A stretch of 64,000 nt of DNA from Fimenecus sp052273625 (GCA_052273625.1 DAVZHW010000004.1:28374-92373); one strand, 5' to 3'; positions 34,857 to 43,081 are shown, numbered from the stretch's first letter. Notes: a model not told the origin generated them from the sequence alone. A program made the numbers and translations.

Positions 34857-36016
34857 AAAGCCTCAAAATCTTATTGAAAATTTTATTGCTTTTGATTTCT
34901 CTTTTAGCTTTCGGCGGTTGCAGCTCGCACAATTCAAAGCTTGAATTAAAAAACAGGCTTATAGTTCAGGGCATAGGCATAGACAAGGCTGACGGACAGC
35001 TTTCCGTTTCGGTTCAAGCGTTAAATACCGATGTTTCAAGCAATTCCGCTGCCTCGGGTGCGCCCGACGAGGTTGTAAAATACTATTGCGTAAAGGGTAA
35101 ATCCGTTTCCGAGGCTATCGGAAAATTATCCGATATTACGGGAAGCGATCCGCTTATTTCACAAAACAGAATTGTGGTTTTCGGCAGAGAGTTCGCACAG
35201 GAGGGCATAGAAGATTATCTTGATGATTTTGTGCGCACAACGCAGAACAGGACGACCGTTTACGTTGCTGTTGCCGACGGAAAGGCAGAGGACATTATCT
35301 TTGCAAGGCTCGGCGAAAACATTGTACCTGCAAGACGTGCGGAGCAGATTATACGCTCGACGGATTTCAATGCCAATGTAGTAAGCACAAGGGTTTTTGA
35401 GCTTCTCAATACGTTCTCCGACGGAACGGCTTCGGCGGCTTTGCCTGTGTTAAAATGCACAAAGGGCGACAAAACCGATACAATAGAAATCACTTCAACG
35501 GCGATTTTTAAGGACGAACGGTTGATAGACGAAACAGTGGACGAAATCGCAACAGGCATACTCTGGACAAATGACAGAATAGGTCACGGCGAGATAACCT
35601 TTGATGATGAAAACGGCGTAACAGTCACGGCAAAGGTCATAAAAAGCAAAACTAAAATCAAAACGGAAATCAAGGACGGTAAGCCCTGCTTTGATATAAA
35701 AATTAAATGCTCACTTGATTTGAGCGAGGTCAATAAGAATGTTTTTCAGGTTATGGAGCTTGACGAAATAAGTGAGATTGGAAAGTGTGCGGAAGAAACG
35801 ATTGAAAAATATGTTGAAAACAGTATAAACGAGTGTATAATGAATGAGTCGGCGGATGTTTTCGGCTTCGGCAGGCGGTTGAAAAGGACTTGCCCGAGGT
35901 ATTATAAGGCTAATGTTGACGATTGGGGAGAAATGATGAAAGCTTGTGAATATAACGCACAGGCTGATGTTAAAATAGAGAGATTGGGAGGCTCGGTCGC
36001 AAGGCTGTACAAGTGA
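34850..36016 (+). CDS. Spore germination lipoprotein, Ger(x)C family
   Basis: This 388-aa protein has a lipoprotein signal peptide (ILLLLISLLAFGGCSS, lipid Cys near residue 24). The GerC opening RLIVQGIGIDKADGQLSVSVQ follows, with the three-domain GerC body. Start GTG 34850 or TTG 34853 lies behind GGAGG; it overlaps gerB by 7 bp. It is the third subunit of the germinant receptor, on the outer face of the inner spore membrane. Confidence 0.92.
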   Translation: MLKSLKILLKILLLLISLLAFGGCSSHNSKLELKNRLIVQGIGIDKADGQLSVSVQALNTDVSSNSAASGAPDEVVKYYCVKGKSVSEAIGKLSDITGSDPLISQNRIVVFGREFAQEGIEDYLDDFVRTTQNRTTVYVAVADGKAEDIIFARLGENIVPARRAEQIIRSTDFNANVVSTRVFELLNTFSDGTASAALPVLKCTKGDKTDTIEITSTAIFKDERLIDETVDEIATGILWTNDRIGHGEITFDDENGVTVTAKVIKSKTKIKTEIKDGKPCFDIKIKCSLDLSEVNKNVFQVMELDEISEIGKCAEETIEKYVENSINECIMNESADVFGFGRRLKRTCPRYYKANVDDWGEMMKACEYNAQADVKIERLGGSVARLYK

Positions 36017-36018
36017 TT

Positions 36019-36318
36019 ATGACTACGTTTGAGAAAATATACGAATGTGTAAAGCAAATACCAAAGGGCAAGGTCGCAACCTACGGCCAAATAGCCTTGC
36101 TTGCAGGAAATCCGAGATGGGCAAGGGTAGTCGGCTACGCCTTGCACCAAAATCCCGACCCGTCAACAATAAAATGCCATAGGGTTGTAAACAGAAACGG
36201 CAGAGTATCGGAAGCGTTTGTGTTCGGCGGAATGAATATGCAAATTGACCTGCTTCGTCAAGAGGGCGTTGAGGTAAGTGACGACGGTTATGTTGATTTG
36301 AAAAAATATCAGTGGTAG
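36019..36318 (+). CDS. MGMT/ATL-type DNA alkyl-repair domain protein
   Basis: This 99-aa protein is only the C-terminal DNA-binding/active domain of O6-alkylguanine-DNA alkyltransferases: GKVATYGQIALLAGNPRWARVVGYALHQNP, then IKCHRVVNRNGRVSEAFVFGG. The acceptor Cys of the PCHRV motif is kept, although Pro is replaced by Lys. Alkyltransferase-like (ATL) proteins usually have Trp there. The N-terminal domain is missing. It starts within 3 bp of the gerC stop (a GTG at 36013 is the alternative), so it is cotranscribed with the germination operon. Confidence 0.85.
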   Translation: MTTFEKIYECVKQIPKGKVATYGQIALLAGNPRWARVVGYALHQNPDPSTIKCHRVVNRNGRVSEAFVFGGMNMQIDLLRQEGVEVSDDGYVDLKKYQW

Positions 36319-36352
36319 ATTGAATGATTGATTGAAATTCATATCCCACAGT

Positions 36353-36379
36353 GTAGGGTGGGTGGCTTGCTCCCGCCGG
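36353..36379 (+). repeat. REP-like palindrome, class B, forward copy
   Basis: GTAGGG head followed by an imperfect palindrome GGGTGGCTTGCTCCCGCC. The inverted partner of the same class is at 36585-36609. Confidence 0.75.
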
Positions 36380-36441
36380 AACAAATTAACAAAAATATAA
36401 TTGCTTTCGGTTGCTATCAAATTACATTCAATATCAATACC

Positions 36442-36466
36442 GTAGGGACAGGGCTTGCCCCTGTCC
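36442..36466 (+). repeat. REP-like palindrome, class A, forward copy
   Basis: GTAGGG head and a palindrome GGACAGGG-CTTG-CCCCTGTCC-like (arms GACAGGG / CCCTGTC). Inverted copies lie at 36497-36521 and 36819-36843. Confidence 0.8.
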
Positions 36467-36496
36467 GCAAAAAATTACATATAAAATTAAATCGAC

Positions 36497-36521
36497 GGAC
36501 AACCGCAAGGGTTGTCCCTAC
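36497..36521 (-). repeat. REP-like palindrome, class A, inverted copy
   Basis: Reads GTAGGG then GACAACCCTTGCGGTTGTC on the minus strand. The head is the same as the 36442 copy, but the stem bases differ in a compensatory way. Confidence 0.8.
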
Positions 36522-36584
36522 GGTTGTGCGTATATTTCAATATCATATCAGCCAAAAATTATCATATTTCAGCAACAATTTTAA

Positions 36585-36609
36585 CGGCGGCAGCAAGCCA
36601 CCGCCCTAC
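36585..36609 (-). repeat. REP-like palindrome, class B, inverted copy
   Basis: Reads GTAGGG then CGGTGGCTTGCTGCCGCCG on the minus strand and pairs with the 36353 copy as an inverted repeat 230 bp apart. Confidence 0.8.
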
Positions 36610-36639
36610 TGTGTTTGATATCAAATTCAATTCGTGCTT

Positions 36640-36777
36640 CCGCCCCATCTTTGAGGGGGCTGTCATTTTGTCAAAAATGACTGAGGGAGTTTTATAAAAT
36701 TGTATAAAATCAATCTTACAATCCCTCCGAGTTGCCTTTCGGCAACCCACCTCCCTTTACACAAGGGAGGCTGAAAA
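36640..36777. repeat. MITE-like composite repeat element
   Basis: This GC-patchy block holds internal palindromes: TGTCATTTTG/CAAAAATGAC near 36661-36680, GTTGCCTTTCGGCAAC at 36730-36745 and CCTCCCTTTACACAAGGGAGG at 36749-36769. Blocks ending in CTCCCTTTACACAAGGGAG are a frequent dispersed repeat in gut Clostridia as far as I know. No gene is present. Confidence 0.6.
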
Positions 36778-36818
36778 TGCGGTTGTTCGTGAATGTAATT
36801 ATTCATCAAATTTGCTGC

Positions 36819-36843
36819 GGACAGGGGCGAGCCCTGTCCCTAC
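36819..36843 (-). repeat. REP-like palindrome, class A, second inverted copy
   Basis: Reads GTAGGG then ACAGGGCTCGCCCCTGTCC on the minus strand, nearly identical to the forward copy at 36442 and with the same ACC flank before the head. Confidence 0.8.
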
Positions 36844-36974
36844 GGTTGTGGGTGCATTTTAATATCATTTTAGCCGTAAATTTAATCAAACCTTCAATCA
36901 TCATTACAACATATCATTTGCTTTTTTCCTTTATTTGTTGTATGATTTATCTATTAAACTGACAGAGGTAAAAT

Positions 36975-38819
36975 ATGCTTTCTAAACAATTGGAAAAACT
37001 ATTGAAAAATGTTCAAAAGCCCGCACGCTATACAGGCGGCGAGTTTAACAGCATTGTTAAGGATAAGGACAAGGTGGAATTCAGATATGCTTTCTGTTTT
37101 CCCGACAACTATGAAATCGGTATGTCGCACCTCGGTATGAAAATCCTTTACTCTCTCATAAATGCCCGTGAGGAAGCGTGGTGCGAGAGGGTTTTTGCGC
37201 CGTGGGAGGATATGGAAAGGCTCATGCGTGAAAACGATATTCCGCTTTACGGACTTGAAAGCGGCGACAGTATAAAGAACTTCGATATGATAGGCTTTAC
37301 CATGCAGTATGAGATGAGTTATACCAATGTTCTCAATATGCTTGATTTGGCAGGCTTGCCCGTTCGCAGTAAGGACAGAACCGATTTAACGCCGATTATC
37401 TGCGCAGGCGGTCCGTGTGTTTGCAACCCCGAGCCGATAGCGGACTTCATTGATATTTTCACACCCGGCGAGGGAGAGGAAATTGTAAATGAGCTTATCG
37501 ATCTTTTGGAAAAACACAAGAAATCAGGCTCTACAAAGCTTGAGTTTTTGCGTGAGGCTTCACAGCTTGAGGGCGTTTATGTTCCTGCATTTTATGATGT
37601 AAATTATAACGACGACGGTACAATCAAAGAGGTTATAAACAAGGAAAATGCGCCGAAAACCGTTAAAAAGAGAATTATCTCCGATTTGAACACGGTGTTC
37701 TATCCCGAAAATTTCGTTGTGCCGTTTATTGAGGTCGTTCATGACAGAGCAGTATCGGAAATTTTCAGAGGCTGTATTCGAGGCTGCCGCTTTTGCCAGG
37801 CAGGCTTTATTTACCGTCCAATCAGAGAAAAAACGAGCGACGTTATAAATAAGCAAGCTAAAACGCTCTGCGACAACACGGGCTATGATGAAATTTCCCT
37901 TTGTTCATTGAGCACAAGCGACTATACGGAAATTGACAAGCTCATTCCGAAAATGTTTGATTGGGCGCTGAAAGAAAATATAAATGTATCTTTGCCGTCG
38001 CTTCGTGTTGATAACTTCTCCGATGAGCTTATGGAGGAGCTTAAAAAGGTGCGCCGCAGCGGTCTTACATTTGCACCCGAAGCAGGTACGCAGAGACTTC
38101 GTGACGCAATCAACAAGAATGTAACCGAGGGCGAGGTTATAAGAACTGCCGAAAAAGCATTTGCAGGCGGTTGGACTACCGTTAAGCTTTACTTTATGAT
38201 GGGCTTGCCCACCGAAACGCTTGAGGATATTGAGGGTATAGCAGATCTTGCACAGACGGTTGTAAATACATACTATAAAAATCCCGACAGACCTAAGGGT
38301 AAGTCTGTTACGGTCAATATAAGCGTTGCTTCCTTTGTTCCGAAGCCGTTTACTCCGTTTCAATGGGAACCGCAGGACACAAGGGCTATGCTTGAAGAAA
38401 AACAGAAGCATTTGCTTGAAAGCGTTAAAACTCATAAGATTCAAGTTTCCTATCACGAGTCGCAAACAAGTGTATTAGAGGGCGTTTTCGCAAGAGGCGA
38501 CAGAAAGCTTTGTGATGTTATTGAAACGGCGTGGCGAAAGGGCTGTAAATTTGACAGCTGGGATGAATTTTTCAGATTTGACCTTTGGGAAGACGCATTC
38601 AGGGAATGTGGAGTGTCAATGGAATTTTACGCAAATCGCAAGCGTGAATTCGACGAGATTTTGCCGTGGGATATGTTTGATTACGGCATAAGGAAAGACT
38701 TCCTTATCGAAGAAAACAAAAAGGCGCACGAGAGCATTACAACCCCTAATTGCCGTCAAAAATGTGCGGCTTGCGGTGCGGCAAGGCTCAACGGAGGGAA
38801 ATGCGATGCGAAATGTTAG
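36975..38819 (+). CDS. B12-binding-domain/radical SAM protein, TIGR03960 family
   Basis: This 614-aa protein has an N-terminal cobalamin-binding-like domain (FPDNYEIGMSHLGMKILYSLIN, IICAGGPCVCNPEPIADFID). A radical SAM core carries the 4Fe-4S motif FRGCIRGCRFCQAG (CxxxCxxC), then FAPEAGTQRLRDAINKN and LYFMMGLPTETLEDIEGIADL. The C-terminus is Cys-rich (CRQKCAACGAARLNGGKCDAKC). It overlaps the next gene, its usual partner. The substrate of the pair is not established to my knowledge. Confidence 0.9.
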   Translation: MLSKQLEKLLKNVQKPARYTGGEFNSIVKDKDKVEFRYAFCFPDNYEIGMSHLGMKILYSLINAREEAWCERVFAPWEDMERLMRENDIPLYGLESGDSIKNFDMIGFTMQYEMSYTNVLNMLDLAGLPVRSKDRTDLTPIICAGGPCVCNPEPIADFIDIFTPGEGEEIVNELIDLLEKHKKSGSTKLEFLREASQLEGVYVPAFYDVNYNDDGTIKEVINKENAPKTVKKRIISDLNTVFYPENFVVPFIEVVHDRAVSEIFRGCIRGCRFCQAGFIYRPIREKTSDVINKQAKTLCDNTGYDEISLCSLSTSDYTEIDKLIPKMFDWALKENINVSLPSLRVDNFSDELMEELKKVRRSGLTFAPEAGTQRLRDAINKNVTEGEVIRTAEKAFAGGWTTVKLYFMMGLPTETLEDIEGIADLAQTVVNTYYKNPDRPKGKSVTVNISVASFVPKPFTPFQWEPQDTRAMLEEKQKHLLESVKTHKIQVSYHESQTSVLEGVFARGDRKLCDVIETAWRKGCKFDSWDEFFRFDLWEDAFRECGVSMEFYANRKREFDEILPWDMFDYGIRKDFLIEENKKAHESITTPNCRQKCAACGAARLNGGKCDAKC

Positions 38820-39471
38820 AATTTTCTTTGAGAAAAAGGATATAGCAAAGTATATTTCCCACCTTGACCTTATGCGTTGCTTTTCAAGGGCGATAAAGCG
38901 TGCGGGAATTTCGATTTGGTACACGGAGGGCTTTAACCCAAGACCGTTTATGACATTTTCTTTACCGCTTTCACTCGGTACGGAGAGCTTTTGTGAGTCG
39001 GTTGATGTGCGTATAACAGATGAAATGACCGATGAAGAAATCGTTAAAAGGCTTAATAAGGCAATGCCTACGGGGATTGTTGTTACTTCGGCATCAGAGC
39101 CTGTTCATAAGGCTGACGAAATCAGATGGGCAAGATTTGTGATTACTCTTGAAACAAAGGATAATAAAAAAGTCCTTGAAAGTGTAAACGAGAAAATCTC
39201 GGCTGATGAAATTATCGTTGAGAAGCAGGGCAAAAAGGGTAGAAAAAAAGTCTTAAAGCAAATTGACATAAAAGGCGATATTTCTTCCTATGACCTTTTC
39301 GAGTGTGAAAACGGTGTCAAATTGACCGTCGTGCTTTCGGCAGGAATGAGAAATAACATAAATCCCACGCTTTTGCTTGACGCCGTAACCGCCGATGTAA
39401 AAGAGCTTATCGAAGCGGTTGATATAGTAAAAGAAAAGATGTATCTTGAGGATATGTCGGAATTTTGCTGA
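38806..39471 (+). CDS. Radical SAM-associated protein, TIGR03936/DUF2344 family
   Basis: This 221-aa protein opens with VRIFFEKKDIAKYISHLDLMRCFSRAIKRAGI and EGFNPRPFMTFSLPLSLGTES, the DUF2344 signature. I chose ATG 38806, 7 nt behind GGAGGG, giving a 14-bp overlap with the radical SAM gene. The two are commonly adjacent or fused. Role unknown beyond partnership with the radical SAM enzyme. Confidence 0.9.
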   Translation: MRNVRIFFEKKDIAKYISHLDLMRCFSRAIKRAGISIWYTEGFNPRPFMTFSLPLSLGTESFCESVDVRITDEMTDEEIVKRLNKAMPTGIVVTSASEPVHKADEIRWARFVITLETKDNKKVLESVNEKISADEIIVEKQGKKGRKKVLKQIDIKGDISSYDLFECENGVKLTVVLSAGMRNNINPTLLLDAVTADVKELIEAVDIVKEKMYLEDMSEFC

Positions 39472-39486
39472 ATTTTGAAAAAACAC

Positions 39487-39515
39487 TTGCTTTTTTCATT
39501 ACCTTGTGATATTAT
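39487..39515 (+). promoter_or_regulatory. Sigma-A promoter of rplS
   Basis: TTGCTT (39487-39492) and TATTAT (39510-39515) have a 17-bp spacer. The transcript would have a leader of about 120 nt. Confidence 0.7.
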
Positions 39516-39521
39516 ATTTTA

Positions 39522-39640
39522 GCATTTCGGCGCTTGTATATATTTTTATATGCAAACGGCAGTTAATGGCAACATTAAAGCGGGCGGTCCTCTGCGTATG
39601 TATTTTACGGAATGAACGCTTGAAAACAATTTTGGAGGTT
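39522..39640 (+). promoter_or_regulatory. Possible structured 5' leader of rplS
   Basis: The roughly 120-nt leader contains a hairpin TTGTATATATTTTTATATGCAA (39534-39555) and complementary AAGCG / CGCTT segments near 39577 and 39617. Ribosomal protein L19 leaders that bind L19 are known in Firmicutes. I cannot confirm that this one matches that family. Confidence 0.35.
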
Positions 39641-39644
39641 CATT

Positions 39645-39989
39645 ATGGACACATTGAAAATTATGACAGAGGGTATGCTTAAGGAAGAGCGCCCGAACAT
39701 CAACATCGGCGATGTTGTTAAGGTTCACGTTAAAATCCGTGAGGGTGAAAGAGAAAGAATCCAGATTTTCGAAGGCACAATCATTGCTCGTAAGGGCAGC
39801 GGTGTCTCGGAAACATTCACAGTTCGTCGTGTTTCTTACGGCGTAGGTGTTGAAAAGGTATTCCCCGTAAACTCACCCAACGTTGCTAAGGTTGAGCTCG
39901 TTAGAAGCGGTAGAGTTCGCAGAAGCAAGCTTTATTATCTTCGTGACAGAGTCGGCAAGGCAGCTAAAGTTAAGGAGCTTGTCAGATAA
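39645..39989 (+). CDS. rplS: 50S ribosomal protein L19
   Basis: This 114-aa protein has the L19 core PNINIGDVVKVHVKIREGERERIQIFEGTIIARKG and the basic end FPVNSPNVAKVELVRSGRVRRSKLYYLRDR. It sits at the 30S-50S interface. GGAGG lies 8 nt upstream. It has its own promoter and terminator and is not in the rpsP-rimM-trmD operon here. Confidence 0.98.
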   Translation: MDTLKIMTEGMLKEERPNINIGDVVKVHVKIREGERERIQIFEGTIIARKGSGVSETFTVRRVSYGVGVEKVFPVNSPNVAKVELVRSGRVRRSKLYYLRDRVGKAAKVKELVR

Positions 39990-40004
39990 TTGTAACAAGA
40001 TATT

Positions 40005-40036
40005 AAGGAACGGTAAAAACCGTTCCTTATTTTTTT
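40005..40036 (+). terminator. Intrinsic terminator of rplS
   Basis: Perfect stem AAGGAACGGT / ACCGTTCCTT (40005-40014 with 40019-40028) followed by ATTTTTTT. Confidence 0.93.
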
Positions 40037-40046
40037 GTGAAAACCT

Positions 40047-40075
40047 TTGCATTTTCAAGGCTTTTGTATTATAAT
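40047..40075 (+). promoter_or_regulatory. Sigma-A promoter of the lepB-rbgA-rnhB operon
   Basis: TTGCAT (40047-40052) and a perfect TATAAT (40070-40075) have a 17-bp spacer. Confidence 0.8.
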
Positions 40076-40104
40076 TACTCTATATAATAGGGTAGGTGTG
40101 TAAA

Positions 40105-40692
40105 TTGAGAAAAACAGAAGATATAAGGGTATATTTTGACGAGCTTGAAAGCTCTTATTCGGAGACTTCAAAATCGTGGAAATTTGCATATAACTGGATC
40201 GATTCACTTGTGTTTGCGCTGGTGGGTATCGCCATCGTGTTTACATTTCTTTTCAGAGTTGTGGGCGTAAACGGCGAGTCAATGAAGCCTACTCTTAACA
40301 GCGGAGATTGGCTTACAGTCAAAGCAATTAACACAACTTATGAGCGTGGCGACGTTGTCGTTATAACTCAGCCGAATTCTCTCAATGAGCCGCTTATCAA
40401 AAGAGTTATAGCCGTTGCAGGGGACACGGTTGACATCAACTTTGCACAGGGAACGGTTAAAATAAACGGCGAGCTTATCAATGAGCCTTATATAGCAGAG
40501 CCTACCGAGAGAATGTTTGACGTTGCCTTTCCCGTGACTGTGCCGGACGGCTGCGTATTTGTTATGGGAGACAACAGAAACAACTCTCTTGACAGCCGTT
40601 CGACAACGGTTGGCTTTATTGATACAAGATATTTATTGGGAACGGCAGAATTCAGACTTTTCCCCATCGGTCATTGGAAAATAGGTGCGTAA
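40105..40692 (+). CDS. lepB: Signal peptidase I, first copy
   Basis: This 195-aa membrane serine protease cleaves Sec/Tat signal peptides outside the cell membrane. It has one N-terminal transmembrane helix (about residues 28-48), the catalytic Ser in GVNGESMKPTL and the catalytic Lys in LIKRVIAVAGDTV. The family box MGDNRNNSLDSR is present. I chose TTG 40105 behind TAGGTG; GTG 40096 would add three residues. It is overlapped directly by a second copy. Confidence 0.92.
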   Translation: MRKTEDIRVYFDELESSYSETSKSWKFAYNWIDSLVFALVGIAIVFTFLFRVVGVNGESMKPTLNSGDWLTVKAINTTYERGDVVVITQPNSLNEPLIKRVIAVAGDTVDINFAQGTVKINGELINEPYIAEPTERMFDVAFPVTVPDGCVFVMGDNRNNSLDSRSTTVGFIDTRYLLGTAEFRLFPIGHWKIGA

Positions 40693-41222
40693 TGAAACAG
40701 AAACAGGCAGCAGCAATTTATGATTTTGCGTCGGTATTACTTACATCGATTATAGCGGTGGCGGTAATATTTACGTTTTTCTTCAAAATATCCACAGTAA
40801 ACGGCGACTCTATGAGAAACACCCTGCATAACGGCGATCAGCTGATTATCACCGCGCATGACAGCGAAGTTAAGTACGGCGATATTGTAATTATTTCACA
40901 GCCCAACGCATATGATGAGGTGCTTGTAAAAAGAGTGATTGCAACAGGCGGTCAAACTATAAATATTGACGGCGACACTCACGAGGTATCGGTTGACGGA
41001 GTTGTTTTGGACGAGCCGTATATCAGAGAAAAAACAAAATTGCTCGGAGATGCGTTTACTTATCCCGTAACCGTACCCGAGGGTTGCGTATTTGTTATGG
41101 GCGATAACCGTAACGAATCGGGCGATTCAAGATACAAGGCAGTCGGAATGATTGACGAAAGATACATTGTCGGTCAGGCGGTTTACAGAATAGGTGACAG
41201 CTCACTTTTGACGAGGGATTGA
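40692..41222 (+). CDS. lepB: Signal peptidase I, second copy
   Basis: This 176-aa paralogue starts at ATG 40692 in a TAATG overlap with the first copy. It has a transmembrane helix (residues 15-35), catalytic Ser in VNGDSMRNTL, catalytic Lys in VLVKRVIATGGQT and the box MGDNRNESGDSR. The two proteins are clearly related but diverged, suggesting different substrate preference. Both keep all catalytic residues. Confidence 0.92.
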   Translation: MKQKQAAAIYDFASVLLTSIIAVAVIFTFFFKISTVNGDSMRNTLHNGDQLIITAHDSEVKYGDIVIISQPNAYDEVLVKRVIATGGQTINIDGDTHEVSVDGVVLDEPYIREKTKLLGDAFTYPVTVPEGCVFVMGDNRNESGDSRYKAVGMIDERYIVGQAVYRIGDSSLLTRD

Positions 41223-41226
41223 GAAT

Positions 41227-42105
41227 ATGAGCGATTCAATAAAACAGAATGTTCAGTGGTTTCCGGGGCATATGGCAAAGACAAGACGGCTTATCAAGGA
41301 GTGCTTGCCGTCGGTTGATGCCGTAACGGAAATTTTAGATGCGAGAATGCCGATTTCAAGCAGTAACCCCGAGCTCAACGAGCTTATTGGCAATAAGCCT
41401 CTTATTGTGCTTCTTAATAAGTGCGACGTTGCAGACGAAAACGCCACAAGGCGTTGGCTCAATTATTTTAATGAAAAAGGCATTTATGCGCTTGCCGTTG
41501 ACTGCAAAAGCGGTAACGGACTTAATAAATACGCACCTCTTTTGAGAGATGTTCTGAAAGACAAAATTGCTTCAAACGAGGCTAAGGGTATGATTGGCAA
41601 GCCGCTTAGAATTATGGTTGTCGGAATACCGAATACGGGTAAATCCTCATTCATTAACAGAATGGCAGGCAGAAACCGTGCGAAGGTTGCCGACAAAGCA
41701 GGCGTTACCCGTCATAATCAGTGGTTTGTAATCGAAAACGGTATTGAGCTGCTTGACACCCCCGGCGTTTTGTGGCCGAAGTTCGACGACCCGAAAATCG
41801 GCGACAGGCTTGCCTTTATAGGCTCTGTCAAGGATGAGGTTTTTGACTCTGAAACCCTTGCCGTAAGACTTTTGGAGGTGCTTTCGAGGGATTATCCCGA
41901 CAGACTTTCGGAAAGATATAAAATTGATGATTTTTCAGAGCTTGAGGCTTATGAAATACTTGAGCTTATCGGCAGAAAAAGAGGTATGATGATGCGAGGC
42001 GGCGAGATTGACACGCTCAGAGCTTCGATTATGCTGCTTGACGAATACCGTGCAGGTAAGCTCGGAAGAATAACTCTTGATACAATCGGAGAATTTGATG
42101 GTTGA
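41227..42105 (+). CDS. rbgA: Ribosome biogenesis GTPase RbgA (YlqF)
   Basis: This 292-aa circularly permuted GTPase acts in late 50S assembly. The N-terminus WFPGHMAKTRRLIKE is diagnostic. G4 (LLNKCDVAD) comes before G1 (VVGIPNTGKSSFINRM), with G3 in LLDTPGVLWP. The C-terminal helical domain follows. Start lies 4 bp after lepB. Genomic link with rnhB is conserved in Firmicutes. Confidence 0.95.
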   Translation: MSDSIKQNVQWFPGHMAKTRRLIKECLPSVDAVTEILDARMPISSSNPELNELIGNKPLIVLLNKCDVADENATRRWLNYFNEKGIYALAVDCKSGNGLNKYAPLLRDVLKDKIASNEAKGMIGKPLRIMVVGIPNTGKSSFINRMAGRNRAKVADKAGVTRHNQWFVIENGIELLDTPGVLWPKFDDPKIGDRLAFIGSVKDEVFDSETLAVRLLEVLSRDYPDRLSERYKIDDFSELEAYEILELIGRKRGMMMRGGEIDTLRASIMLLDEYRAGKLGRITLDTIGEFDG

Positions 42106-42706
42106 TTACAGTATTGAAAACGAATACAGGGAAAAAGGCTTTAATATAATTTGCGGAGTTGACGAAGCGGGCAGAGGGCCTTTGGCGGGACCTGTTTATG
42201 CGGCGGCGGTAATTTTGCCGTCGGACTGTGTAATCGAAGGGCTTAACGACTCTAAAAAGCTGACAGAAACAAAGCGTGAAAAGCTGTTTGATGAAATAAA
42301 AGAAAAGGCGTTGGCTTACGGTATCGCAAGTGCCGACGAAAAGGAAATTGACGAAATAAACATATTAAACGCAACCTTTCTTGCAATGAAAAGGGCAATT
42401 GATTCACTTTCCGTAAAGCCCGACCTTGCGTTGATTGACGGCAATCAAAGGCCTCATACGGATATTGAAGAGGTTACGGTCATAAAAGGCGATGCAAAGT
42501 CAATGTCGATAGCCGCTGCCTCGGTGCTTGCTAAGGTCAGCAGGGACAGATTTATGCTTGAAACGGCTGAAAAATATCCGCAATATGAATTTGCAAGGCA
42601 CAAGGGCTACGGCACAAAGCTGCACTATGAAAAAATTGCTCAATACGGCGTTTGCGATATTCACAGACGCACTTTTCTAAAGAAAATTCTCGGAGAGCAA
42701 AAATGA
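42098..42706 (+). CDS. rnhB: Ribonuclease HII
   Basis: This 202-aa enzyme removes RNA from RNA-DNA hybrids and misincorporated ribonucleotides. It has the first catalytic motif CGVDEAGRGPLAGPVYAAAVI, LNDSKKLTETKRE and DLALIDGNQ. I chose ATG 42098 behind CGGAGA, giving an 8-bp overlap with rbgA. The 3' end overlaps the next gene by ATGA. Confidence 0.95.
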   Translation: MVDYSIENEYREKGFNIICGVDEAGRGPLAGPVYAAAVILPSDCVIEGLNDSKKLTETKREKLFDEIKEKALAYGIASADEKEIDEINILNATFLAMKRAIDSLSVKPDLALIDGNQRPHTDIEEVTVIKGDAKSMSIAAASVLAKVSRDRFMLETAEKYPQYEFARHKGYGTKLHYEKIAQYGVCDIHRRTFLKKILGEQK

Positions 42707-43068
42707 ACAGAGCAATGACAGGCGTATACGGCGAGCTTTATACGGGCAGGTATCTTCGTGATAACGGATATTCGATAGTCACTTCAAACTATCGTTGCAG
42801 ATTCGGAGAAATTGACATAATTGCAAGCGATAAGAATTATGTTGCTTTCGTTGAGGTTAAAACGAGAGATGTCGGCTTTGTCGTAAGCGGTAAGGAAGCG
42901 GTTGACTACGGAAAACGCAAAAGAATTTTGGCAACCTCCAAATTCTTTCTTTCCAAAAATAAAGTCAATTTGCAACCGAGATTTGATGTTGCCGAGGTAT
43001 ATATGGAAAACGGCGAGGTTTCCTCGTTCAATTATATAAAAAACGCATATCAGGAAGAAGAAAAATAA
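42703..43068 (+). CDS. YraN/UPF0102 family nuclease-like protein
   Basis: This 121-aa protein has the restriction-endonuclease-like YraN fold: GELYTGRYLRDNGYSIVTSNYRCRFGEIDII followed by YVAFVEVKTRD. Its conserved E/D/EVK residues suggest a nuclease site. It starts in a 4-bp overlap with rnhB, its usual neighbour. Cellular role unsettled. Confidence 0.88.
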   Translation: MNRAMTGVYGELYTGRYLRDNGYSIVTSNYRCRFGEIDIIASDKNYVAFVEVKTRDVGFVVSGKEAVDYGKRKRILATSKFFLSKNKVNLQPRFDVAEVYMENGEVSSFNYIKNAYQEEEK

Positions 43069-43081
43069 TTTATAAAGCCAA

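Noticed and set aside
36353..36843. CRISPR array
   Set aside because: The repeats are palindromes in both orientations with irregular spacing and no uniform spacers; no cas genes are near.
36328..36962. Short frames across the intergenic repeat region
   Set aside because: They are produced by GC-rich palindromes (REP-like and MITE-like); no starts or conserved protein features.
38764..38805. Upstream start for the DUF2344 gene
   Set aside because: The extra 14 codons lie inside the radical SAM gene and have no ribosome site; ATG 38806 follows GGAGGG at proper distance.
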